Origin: an uncultured Gemmatimonadota bacterium
GTDB lineage: Bacteria; Gemmatimonadota; Gemmatimonadetes; Gemmatimonadales; GWC2-71-9
DNA: 5,101 nucleotides
Assembly (NCBI GenBank): GCA_946480845.1
Contig: CAMLLJ010000194.1
Coordinates: 1-5,101 of the forward strand
Direction of reading: 5' to 3'
Shown here: piece by piece, positions 1 to 5,101 of the stretch
Position numbering within the stretch: the first letter of the stretch is position 1
Layout: every line of letters begins with the position of its first letter
Position numbers and translations under genes: made by a program
Notes under the pieces: model-generated
The model's input: the letters and a program-made list of their open reading frames with translations, nothing else
What the model was told of the DNA's origin: nothing
Database searches by the model: none

Positions 1-547
1 GATGCAGGGCACGGCGGCGACGTTCAGCCTCGGGTCCCTGTTCGTGACGTTCCTCAAGATCGGCTCGGTGCTCTTCGGAAGCGGGTACGTCCTGCTCGCA
101 TTCCTGCGCGCCGATTTCGTCGAGCGGCTGGGGTGGCTCACGGGGCAGCAGCTCCTCGACGCCGTCGCGATCGGCCAGGTGACCCCCGGTCCGCTGTTCA
201 CCACCGCCACGTTCATCGGCTATCTCCTCGCGGGCACCCCGGGCGCGATCGTCGCCACCGTCGCGATCTTCCTCCCGGCCTTCGTCTTCGTGGCGGCCAG
301 CGGGCCGCTCATCCCGCGGATCCGGCGCTCTCCCACCGCGGGGGCGTTTCTCGACGGGGTCACCGTCGCATCGCTGGCGCTCATGGCCGTCGTCACCTGG
401 CAGCTCGGCCGCGACGCGATCCTGGACCTGCCGACGCTCGGTATCGCGGTGATGGCGGCGGTCGCGCTGTTCGCATCCCGGATCAACTCGGCGTGGCTCA
501 TCCTGGCCGGTGGGCTCCTGGGCGCGGCGCTGACATACCCCTCCTGA
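1..547 (+). CDS. chrA: Chromate transporter ChrA, C-terminal half (5' end outside window)
   Basis: Inner-membrane protein of the CHR family, which exports chromate using the proton motive force and confers chromate resistance. About 181 residues are visible. They include the family hallmarks FGSGYVLLAF (about residues 25-34, counted from the ATG at position 2) and GQVTPGPLFTTATFIGY (59-74), followed by hydrophobic segments near 82-104, 119-135, 144-158 and 163-178. The FGSGYVLLAF version of the motif and the closing NSAWLILAGG segment resemble the second CHR domain of long-chain (about 400-residue) ChrA proteins, so the ATG at position 2 is probably internal and the reading frame continues upstream. 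A stand-alone short-chain CHR protein starting at position 2 cannot be excluded. The gene ends in TGA at 545-547. It has no evident functional link to the phosphate genes that follow: chromate mimics sulfate rather than phosphate. Family call is firm; the start is unknown. Confidence 0.9.
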   Translation, partial: MQGTAATFSLGSLFVTFLKIGSVLFGSGYVLLAFLRADFVERLGWLTGQQLLDAVAIGQVTPGPLFTTATFIGYLLAGTPGAIVATVAIFLPAFVFVAASGPLIPRIRRSPTAGAFLDGVTVASLALMAVVTWQLGRDAILDLPTLGIAVMAAVALFASRINSAWLILAGGLLGAALTYPS

Positions 548-580
548 GACGGCAGCGTGCAGCCGCCGCCCGTCCCGACT

Positions 581-621
581 CTGTTACATCCCCGTGACAA
601 TCCTCGTGACCGGCCGTTACC
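581..621 (+). promoter_or_regulatory. Pho-box-like array of four direct repeats (putative PhoB binding site)
   Basis: Four copies of GTKAC lie at 583-587 (GTTAC), 594-598 (GTGAC), 606-610 (GTGAC) and 616-620 (GTTAC), so successive copies are 11, 12 and 10 bp apart. With flanks the units read CTGTTACA, CCGTGACA, TCGTGACC and CCGTTACC. Known PhoB/PhoP sites are direct repeats of about 7 bp with an 11-bp period (E. coli half-site CTGTCAT; related TTAACA/GTTCACC forms in Gram-positives), so two adjacent dimer sites fit this layout. The array sits in the only sizeable gap, directly before a porin-pstSCAB operon, where a phosphate-starvation site is expected. The core differs from the E. coli consensus, so the assignment rests on periodicity and context. 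Confidence 0.6.
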
Positions 622-630
622 CGCCGATGC

Positions 631-636
631 TTCATT
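631..636 (+). promoter_or_regulatory. Weak -10 candidate (TTCATT)
   Basis: The hexamer TTCATT matches TATAAT at positions 1, 4 and 6 only. It starts about 10 nt after the last GTKAC repeat, which is the usual distance between a Pho box and the -10 element in PhoB-activated promoters, where the Pho box takes the place of a -35. It also lies in one of the less GC-rich parts of the gap. The sequence match is poor, so the call depends on position. Confidence 0.25.
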
Positions 637-660
637 GGCTGCGCGCAGTGGTTCCGGCGC

Positions 661-692
661 GGAGGTCACTATTGCTGCGAGGTCGTAGATGA
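661..692 (+). promoter_or_regulatory. Possible 6-codon leader ORF with its own Shine-Dalgarno, overlapping the porin start
   Basis: A strong GGAGGT at 661-666 lies 22 nt before the porin ATG, too far to serve it directly. Five nt after it is a TTG (672) that opens a frame encoding MLRGRR and stopping at TGA 690-692. The stop overlaps the porin ATG at 689 as ATGA, a classic coupling arrangement. This could be a leader peptide that feeds ribosomes to the porin start, or a chance pattern in GC-rich DNA. A TTG start and a 6-codon length make the evidence thin. Confidence 0.2.
679..683 (+). promoter_or_regulatory. Ribosome binding site of the porin gene
   Basis: GAGGT, 5 nt before the ATG at 689, is a good Shine-Dalgarno match and supports that start. 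The next in-frame ATG (721) would cut into the signal peptide. Confidence 0.6.
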
Positions 693-1729
693 CGCGAAGT
701 CGGGCCGCCGTCGGGGTGGTCATGCTCGGCATGCTGCCGGCCATGGCGGCGGCACAGGAGAAGGCCCCGCAGGTGAAGGTCGGGGGCGTCGTGTATGCGC
801 AGTACCTCTATCAGCTCGCGGACGAGGCCGACGGCGCGAACAACTTCGACATCATGCGCGCCTACATCAACGTGACGGGGTCGCTGGGCGGCGGCTTCGC
901 CACCCGGGTCACGGGCGACATCTACCGCGTGGACGACGGATCGCTCGCCTACCGGCTCAAGTACGCCTACGGCGCGTACACGCCGGACGGCAGCCCCATC
1001 ACCCTCAAGCTCGGCCAGATGCAGACGCCCTGGATCGAGTTCGAGGAGACCCTCTGGGACTACCGGATGCAGGGGACGGTCGCGGTGGACCGGAACGGCT
1101 ACATGTCGTCGTCCGATTTCGGCGCCGGGGTGGATGGATCGTGGGGGGCTGAACGAGTGACCGCCCAGGCCGGCATCTACAACGGGGAGGGCTACAACCG
1201 CGCCCCGGACGACAAGGGGAAGGACCTCATGGGCCGGGTCTCGGTGCGCCTGCTCCCGACGGACGATGCGGGCCGCACCGGCGGTCTCCGACTCTCCGGC
1301 TATGGCCAGACCGGCTCGCCCACCGGCGGCGGCATCCGGCAGCGCGCCCTGGGCATGCTCTCGTACCGGTCGAAGCTGGTCACCCTGGCCGGGGAGTACG
1401 CCGTGACCCGCGACCGCCGGGACGACCCGCCCGCGCCGGCCCTCCCCGACCCCGAGACGGTCAGCGGCCGGGTGATCACCGCCTTCGGCGTGCTGCGAAT
1501 TCCCCGCTCGCCGGTCAGCGTGATCGGCCGGGTGGACGTGGTCGATCCCGATACCGACGGGCCCGACGACCGCCGGACCCGCTACATCGGCGGTGTCGCC
1601 TATCAGGTGACCCCCAACCTGCGCCTGCTCGCCGACGTGGACCACCTCTCCTACGAGGGGGGCGCGCCCAGCCCGGCGGCGGCCGCCGCGCGGTCACAGG
1701 CGCTGCTCCAGGCGTCGTTCTCGTTCTGA
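689..1729 (+). CDS. Outer-membrane porin, OprO/OprP-like (phosphate-selective porin family)
   Basis: Predicted outer-membrane beta-barrel, 346 residues. Residues 1-22 form a signal peptide: basic MTRSR, a hydrophobic core, and an AMAAA|Q cleavage site after A22. The mature part alternates polar and hydrophobic residues as expected for beta-strands. Examples are VGGVVYAQYLYQL (31-43), IMRAYINVTGSLGGGFATRV (55-74, like the RRAYL...G strand-turn of Porin_O_P proteins), ITLKLGQMQTPW (104-115, the family's GQ-x-TP feature), RYIGGVAYQV (298-307) and LRLLADVDHLSY (311-322). The protein ends in SFSF; a terminal Phe is the BAM recognition signal. At 346 residues it is clearly shorter than Pseudomonas OprP (about 440), so phosphate selectivity should not be assumed. 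Its position 40 bp before pstS and after Pho-box-like repeats suggests it supplies anions to PstS during phosphate limitation. A non-specific porin of the same fold is the main alternative. Confidence 0.8.
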   Translation: MTRSRAAVGVVMLGMLPAMAAAQEKAPQVKVGGVVYAQYLYQLADEADGANNFDIMRAYINVTGSLGGGFATRVTGDIYRVDDGSLAYRLKYAYGAYTPDGSPITLKLGQMQTPWIEFEETLWDYRMQGTVAVDRNGYMSSSDFGAGVDGSWGAERVTAQAGIYNGEGYNRAPDDKGKDLMGRVSVRLLPTDDAGRTGGLRLSGYGQTGSPTGGGIRQRALGMLSYRSKLVTLAGEYAVTRDRRDDPPAPALPDPETVSGRVITAFGVLRIPRSPVSVIGRVDVVDPDTDGPDDRRTRYIGGVAYQVTPNLRLLADVDHLSYEGGAPSPAAAAARSQALLQASFSF

Positions 1730-1758
1730 TGACGTGCAGGGCTCACCTTCATCGAAGC

Positions 1759-1764
1759 AGGGAG
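1759..1764 (+). promoter_or_regulatory. Ribosome binding site that fixes the pstS start
   Basis: AGGGAG lies 5 nt before the ATG at 1770. The same frame is open back to a GTG at 1734, but that start has no comparable site, begins only 4 nt after the porin stop, and would place a 12-residue polar extension before the signal peptide. ATG 1770 is therefore preferred. Confidence 0.65.
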
Positions 1765-1769
1765 TCTTC

Positions 1770-2840
1770 ATGACCCGCAGGACACCGCGTTACTTCGCCG
1801 GCGGCCTCGCGGCCGCGCTCGCGATCGCCTGCTCCCCGGGCGACGCCCCTCCGTCAGCAGCGGGGTCCGCGGCCGCGGCCGGGAACGCCACCGGCGCGCT
1901 CACCGGCGCCGGGGCCACCTTCCCCAACCCGATCTACACCAAGTGGTTCGACGAGTACCATCGGCAGACCGGCGTGCGCATCAACTATCAGTCGATCGGC
2001 TCGGGCGGCGGCATCCGCCAGTTCACCGAGGGCACGGTCGACTTCGGCGCGACGGATGGGCCGATGACCGACGAGCAGATCGCGGCCGTGAGCGGCAACG
2101 TGCTCCACATCCCGACGGTGCTTGGCGCCGACGTCGTGACCTACAACCTCCCGGCGCTGGGCCAGACCCGCCTCAAGCTTGACGGCGCGACGATCGCGGA
2201 CATCTTCCTCGGCAAGATCACCCGCTGGAATGACCGGCGGATCGCCGCGCTCAACGCGGGCGTCGCCCTGCCCGACCAGGCGATCCTCGTGGTCCACCGC
2301 TCCGACGGCTCGGGCACCACGTTCATCTTCACCGACTATCTCTCCAAGGTGTCGCCGGAGTGGAAGGAGAAAGTCGGCGCGGCCACCTCGGTGAGCTGGC
2401 CGACCGGCCTCGGCGGCAAGGGCAATGAGGGCGTCACCCAGCAGGTGAAGCAGAACCCGGGGACCATCGGCTACGTCGAGCTGATCTACGCGATCAGCAA
2501 TGGACTCCCCTACGCCGACGTGCAGAACGCGGCGGGCAACTTCGTCGAGCCGACCCTCAACAGCGTCTCCGCCGCGGCGGCGGCCGCCGATCTGCAGGCG
2601 GGCACGGACTTCCGGGTCTCCATCACCAATGCCCCCGGCGCGGCGGCGTATCCCATCGCATCGTTCACCTGGCTGCTGGTGCACCCCACCCCCGCCGACT
2701 CGGCCAAGGGCCGGCTGATCAGGGACTTCATGACCTGGATGATCACGCCCGAGGCGCAGCGCCTCGCATCCGACCTGCACTACGCGCCGCTCCCCGTGCC
2801 GGTGATCGAGCTGGTGCAGGCGCGGCTCGGGCAGATGTGA
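1770..2840 (+). CDS. pstS: Phosphate ABC transporter substrate-binding protein PstS, predicted lipoprotein
   Basis: High-affinity periplasmic phosphate receptor delivering Pi to PstCAB; 356 residues from ATG 1770. The N-terminus is a lipoprotein-type signal (MTRRTPRYF, hydrophobic core, then AIA-C with Cys21), followed by an Ala/Gly/Pro/Ser-rich linker to about residue 44. The binding fold starts at GAGATFPNPIY (47-56). All phosphate-contact residues known from E. coli PstS have counterparts: T50/F51 (GATF), S78 (IGSGGG), D96 (DFGATD) and R177, D179, S181, G182, T183 (HRSDGSGTT). Other PstS signatures are WPTGLGGKGNEGV (210-222), GTIGYVE (231-237) and a C-terminal DLHYAPLP (335-342). The lipobox -3 residue is Ala rather than the usual Leu, which weakens the lipid-anchor call slightly. 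A poly-Ala run (268-273) lies in a variable region. It follows the porin by 40 bp with no visible terminator and precedes pstC by 13 bp, so co-transcription is likely. Confidence 0.96.
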   Translation: MTRRTPRYFAGGLAAALAIACSPGDAPPSAAGSAAAAGNATGALTGAGATFPNPIYTKWFDEYHRQTGVRINYQSIGSGGGIRQFTEGTVDFGATDGPMTDEQIAAVSGNVLHIPTVLGADVVTYNLPALGQTRLKLDGATIADIFLGKITRWNDRRIAALNAGVALPDQAILVVHRSDGSGTTFIFTDYLSKVSPEWKEKVGAATSVSWPTGLGGKGNEGVTQQVKQNPGTIGYVELIYAISNGLPYADVQNAAGNFVEPTLNSVSAAAAAADLQAGTDFRVSITNAPGAAAYPIASFTWLLVHPTPADSAKGRLIRDFMTWMITPEAQRLASDLHYAPLPVPVIELVQARLGQM

Positions 2841-2853
2841 CCGGGCGCCCCGC

Positions 2854-3810
2854 ATGAGCGCAGCCGCCATCGCGCCACTCGAGCGCCGCAGCTACGGCGA
2901 CGTCCTGTTCCGGGCGCTGCTCACCGCCGCCGCGGTGGCGATCCCGCTCCTGCTGGGCTTCCTGGTGTACGAGCTGTGGGTCGGCTCGCGCCTTGCCATC
3001 GGGGAGTTCGGGCTCGGGTTCGTCACCTCGAGCGAGTGGAACCCGGTGACGGGGCGCTTCGGCGCGCTGCCGCTCATCTTCGGCACGCTGTTCTCCTCGT
3101 TCCTGGCGCTGCTGATCGCGGTGCCGCTCTCGCTGGGCGTCGCGGTGTATCTCACCGAGTTCGCGCCGATGGCGGTGCGCCAGCCGGTGGCGTTCGTGAT
3201 CGGGCTGCTGGCCGCCATCCCGAGCGTGGTGTACGGCCTCTGGGGGATCTTCGTGCTGATCCCCTTCCTGCGCGCCACCGTCTACCCGTTCCTCGAGGCA
3301 ACGCTCGGGTTCCTGCCCATCTTCGCGGGCCCGATCTACGGGCCGTCCATGCTCTCGGCGGCGATCATCCTCGCGATCATGGTGATGCCCTACATCATGT
3401 CGGTCTCGCGGGAGGTGCTGCGCGCCGTGCCCGACAGCCAGCGCGAGGCCGCGCTGGCGCTGGGCGCGACGCGCTGGGAGGCCGTGCGCACGGCCGTCGT
3501 GCCCTACGCGCGCTCGGGCATCCTCGGCGCCATCATCCTCGGCCTCGGCCGCGCGCTGGGGGAGACGATGGCGGTGACCATGCTCATCGGCAACCGCCAC
3601 GAGATCGCGGCATCGCTCTTCGCGCCGGGCTACACGATGGCCGCGGCCATCGCCAACGAGTTCAGCGAGGCCGTCGGCGACATGCACCTCTCCGCGCTCG
3701 CCTACGTCGCGCTGGTGCTGTTCGCGGTGACCGTCCTGGTGAACGCGGCGGCCCGGCTCCTCATCTGGCGGGTGGCGCGCGGGTCGGGCGCCGGAAGCAG
3801 CGCGCTGTGA
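2854..3810 (+). CDS. pstC: Phosphate ABC transporter permease PstC
   Basis: One of the two inner-membrane channel subunits of the PstSCAB importer; 318 residues, essentially the length of E. coli PstC. There are about six hydrophobic segments: roughly 17-40, 73-100, 112-137, 166-186, 221-246 and 278-305. A periplasmic stretch containing SSEWNPVTGRFGALP (59-73) between the first two is typical of PstC. The ABC-permease coupling (EAA) loop is at about 198-217, EAALALG...VVP, followed by GLGRALGETMAV (230-241), which is strongly conserved in PstC. The ATG at 2854 is 13 nt after the pstS stop and has no clear Shine-Dalgarno, so translation may depend on ribosomes finishing pstS. The stop TGA (3808-3810) overlaps the GTG start of pstA. 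Identification is secure from the EAA loop, the W-N-P-x-x-x-x-F-G motif and gene order. Confidence 0.96.
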   Translation: MSAAAIAPLERRSYGDVLFRALLTAAAVAIPLLLGFLVYELWVGSRLAIGEFGLGFVTSSEWNPVTGRFGALPLIFGTLFSSFLALLIAVPLSLGVAVYLTEFAPMAVRQPVAFVIGLLAAIPSVVYGLWGIFVLIPFLRATVYPFLEATLGFLPIFAGPIYGPSMLSAAIILAIMVMPYIMSVSREVLRAVPDSQREAALALGATRWEAVRTAVVPYARSGILGAIILGLGRALGETMAVTMLIGNRHEIAASLFAPGYTMAAAIANEFSEAVGDMHLSALAYVALVLFAVTVLVNAAARLLIWRVARGSGAGSSAL

Positions 3811-4649
3811 GCCGGGGCGGCCGCCGGCTCCGGAGCCGGGTGATGGTGGCGCTCATGGGTGCCGCCGTCATCATCGCCCTCCTGCCCCTGGTGTTCATCC
3901 TCGCCGACCTGCTCATCCGGGGAGCCGGCAGCCTCAACGTCGCCTTCTTCACCCAGACCCCCGCGCCCGCCGGCGAGACCGGCGGCGGCGTGGCGCACGC
4001 GATCGTCGGCACGCTGCTCATCGTCGGGGTCGCCTCGGCGATCGGGCTGCCGGTGGGCATCGCCGCCGGGATCTACTGCGCGGAGTATCCGGGCCACCGG
4101 CTCACCTGGGTCACGCGCTTCGTCGCGGACGTGCTCAACGGCACGCCGTCGATCGTGGTGGGCGTCTTCGCGTGGGCCTGGATCGTGGCGACGCAGAAGC
4201 ACTTCTCCGGGCTCGCCGGCAGCATCGCGCTGGCGATCCTGATGGTCCCCATGGTCCTCCGCACCACGGAGGAGATGATCAAGCTGGTGCCCGGGTCGCT
4301 GCGCGAGGCCGCCCTCGCGCTGGGCTACCCGCGCTGGCGCACCAGCCTCGCCATCGTGGTCCGGAGCACGCTCCCCGGCATCATCACCGGGAGCCTCCTC
4401 GCCGTCGCCCGCATCGCCGGCGAGACCGCGCCCCTGCTCTTCACGGCGCTGGGCAGCCAGTACATGAGCGTGAACCTCGACCAGCCGATGGCGGCGCTCC
4501 CGCTCACGGTCTTCACCTATGCCACAGGCCCCTACGAGGAGTGGCACCAGCTCGCCTGGGCGTCCGCTCTGGTCCTCATCATCGTCGTCTTCGTCCTCAG
4601 CGTCGGCGCCCGGCTCGCTCTCCGCGGACGCGCCAGGCCGCATGGCTGA
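3807..4649 (+). CDS. pstA: Phosphate ABC transporter permease PstA
   Basis: Second channel subunit, pairing with PstC in the inner membrane; 280 residues from GTG 3807. The frame stays open far upstream inside pstC, so the start must be chosen. GTG 3807 forms a GTGA overlap with the pstC stop, has GGAAG (3793-3797) 9 nt before it, and gives a basic N-terminus ([11 protein letters not shown]) before the first membrane span, as usual for PstA. ATG 3843 with GGAG at 3832-3835 is the alternative (268 residues). Hydrophobic spans lie near 14-36, 64-90, 105-128, 136-152, 191-215 and 249-270. Family marks are [14 protein letters not shown] (110-123), the EAA loop [12 protein letters not shown]...TLP (166-190) and [16 protein letters not shown] (201-216). 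The end overlaps pstB by 8 nt. Confidence 0.95.
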   Translation: MSRGGRRLRSRVMVALMGAAVIIALLPLVFILADLLIRGAGSLNVAFFTQTPAPAGETGGGVAHAIVGTLLIVGVASAIGLPVGIAAGIYCAEYPGHRLTWVTRFVADVLNGTPSIVVGVFAWAWIVATQKHFSGLAGSIALAILMVPMVLRTTEEMIKLVPGSLREAALALGYPRWRTSLAIVVRSTLPGIITGSLLAVARIAGETAPLLFTALGSQYMSVNLDQPMAALPLTVFTYATGPYEEWHQLAWASALVLIIVVFVLSVGARLALRGRARPHG

Positions 4650-5101
4650 GGCGCCCCCGAAGATGGCCACCGACAAGCTCACCGCGATGTACGGGAAATT
4701 CACCGCGGTGAAGGGCGTGTCGCTGGCGTTTGCCGCCAACCGGGTGCATGCGCTGATCGGGCCCTCCGGCTGCGGGAAGTCCACCTTCCTGCGCACGCTC
4801 AACCGGATGCACGAGCTGACGGACGGCGGCTGGATCACGGGGCGCGTCCTGCTGGATGGCGAGGACATCTATGCACCGCGCGTCAACGCCATGCAGCTCC
4901 GCCGCCGCATCGGCATGGTCTTCCAGAGGCCGACGCCATTCCCCACGATGTCGATCTACGACAACGTGGCGGCCGGGCTCCGGGTGGAGAACCGGGTGGG
5001 CCGGCTTCGCGGGGCGGAGCTGGACGAGGCGGTGGAGGGAGCGCTCCGGAAGGCGGCGCTCTGGGACGAGGTGAAGGACCGCCTCAAGGCGAGCGCGCTC
5101 T
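4642..5101 (+). CDS. pstB: Phosphate ABC transporter ATP-binding protein PstB (3' end outside window)
   Basis: Cytoplasmic ATPase that powers PstSCA; the first 153 codons of an expected 250-260 are present. Residues seen are the A-loop Tyr17, Walker [10 protein letters not shown] (40-48), the PstB-typical LNRMHEL (53-59), and [20 protein letters not shown] (87-106) carrying Q-loop Gln95. VFQ-x-P-x-PFP-x-SIYDN separates PstB from other ABC ATPases. The signature (LSGGQ), Walker B and H-loop would come after the window edge, so integrity cannot be judged. ATG 4642 overlaps the pstA stop by 8 nt and has only a weak AGG (4635-4637) before it, which suggests coupling to pstA. ATG 4663 (7 codons in) is a possible later start. 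Residue 96 is Arg and 98 is Thr, where many PstB proteins have Lys and Asn (QKPNPFP); this is a conservative variation. Confidence 0.95.
   Translation, partial: MAEAPPKMATDKLTAMYGKFTAVKGVSLAFAANRVHALIGPSGCGKSTFLRTLNRMHELTDGGWITGRVLLDGEDIYAPRVNAMQLRRRIGMVFQRPTPFPTMSIYDNVAAGLRVENRVGRLRGAELDEAVEGALRKAALWDEVKDRLKASAL

Noticed and set aside
548..574. Possible terminator hairpin after chrA (GACGG...CCGTC)
   Set aside because: The stem is only 5 bp with a long 17-nt loop and there is no T-tract, so it does not meet the pattern of an intrinsic terminator.
632..1645. Long minus-strand ORF (337 codons) opposite the porin gene
   Set aside because: Its translation is rich in H, R, G, P and A with no recognisable domain, and it mirrors the codon structure of the real porin gene. 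This is the usual antisense shadow in high-GC DNA.
1676..1689. GC palindromes GCGGCGGCCGCCGC (1676-1689), CCGCGGCCGCGG (1867-1878) and a 12-bp one at 2578-2589
   Set aside because: All three fall in or beside poly-Ala or Ala-rich coding stretches (porin C-terminus, PstS linker, PstS 268-273). GCC/GCG alanine codons produce such palindromes without any regulatory role.
1734..1769. GTG 1734 as the start of pstS
   Set aside because: It adds 12 polar residues before a complete signal peptide and lacks a good ribosome site, while ATG 1770 has AGGGAG at the right distance.
1854..2870. Long minus-strand ORF (338 codons) opposite pstS
   Set aside because: Low-complexity, His/Arg/Gly-rich product with no family features; pstS on the other strand has every binding residue in place.
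2976..3806. Extension of the pstA reading frame about 277 codons upstream into pstC
   Set aside because: This part translates to Arg/Ala/Gly-rich non-protein-like sequence and lies wholly inside pstC in another frame. PstA-like sequence begins only after 3807, so no fusion is implied.
2743..4868. Minus-strand ORFs of 314 codons (2743-3687) and 388 codons (3702-4868) opposite pstC, pstA and pstB
   Set aside because: Products are runs of D/E/R/H/Q with no domain logic; they arise because GC-rich codons rarely make stops on the antisense strand.
1..5101. tRNA/rRNA genes, CRISPR arrays, insertion sequences or phage features
   Set aside because: No regularly spaced repeats, transposase-like product, terminal inverted repeats or RNA-gene-like sequence was seen; the window is almost entirely taken up by the six identified genes.

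Overview
The window is a GC-rich (about 70% by eye), fully packed stretch of bacterial chromosome with all genes on the + strand. It carries the 3' end of a chromate-transporter gene (chrA), a 141-bp regulatory gap, and then an apparent phosphate-uptake operon: outer-membrane porin - pstS - pstC - pstA - pstB, the last cut off by the window end. A beta-barrel porin with a signal peptide and a C-terminal phenylalanine shows a diderm (Gram-negative-type) organism. High GC, a PstS that looks like a lipoprotein and a porin leading the pst genes would suit Gemmatimonadota or a similar high-GC environmental lineage. That placement is an inference from general sequence character and is not proven by any marker in the window.

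Layout: chrA C-terminal half (to 547); intergenic 548-688 with four GTKAC direct repeats about 11 bp apart, read here as a Pho-box-like PhoB site, followed by a weak -10 candidate and a small palindrome; porin 689-1729; pstS 1770-2840; pstC 2854-3810; pstA 3807-4649 (GTG start overlapping the pstC stop by 4 nt); pstB from 4642 (overlapping pstA by 8 nt) to the edge. No stretch over 300 bases lacks a gene.

How it works together: the porin would let anions cross the outer membrane, PstS captures phosphate in the periplasm (probably tethered to a membrane by lipid), PstC and PstA form the inner-membrane channel, and PstB supplies ATP hydrolysis. The tight spacing and overlaps suggest one mRNA with translational coupling, switched on under phosphate limitation through the repeats at 581-621. 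phoU and/or phoB/phoR might follow downstream, but they are outside the window.

The genes themselves belong to well-known families. I see no new biological system here. The points most worth a second look are the regulatory region 581-692 and the coupling of a shortened OprO/OprP-like porin to the pst operon. The long minus-strand and out-of-frame ORFs are by-products of high GC.
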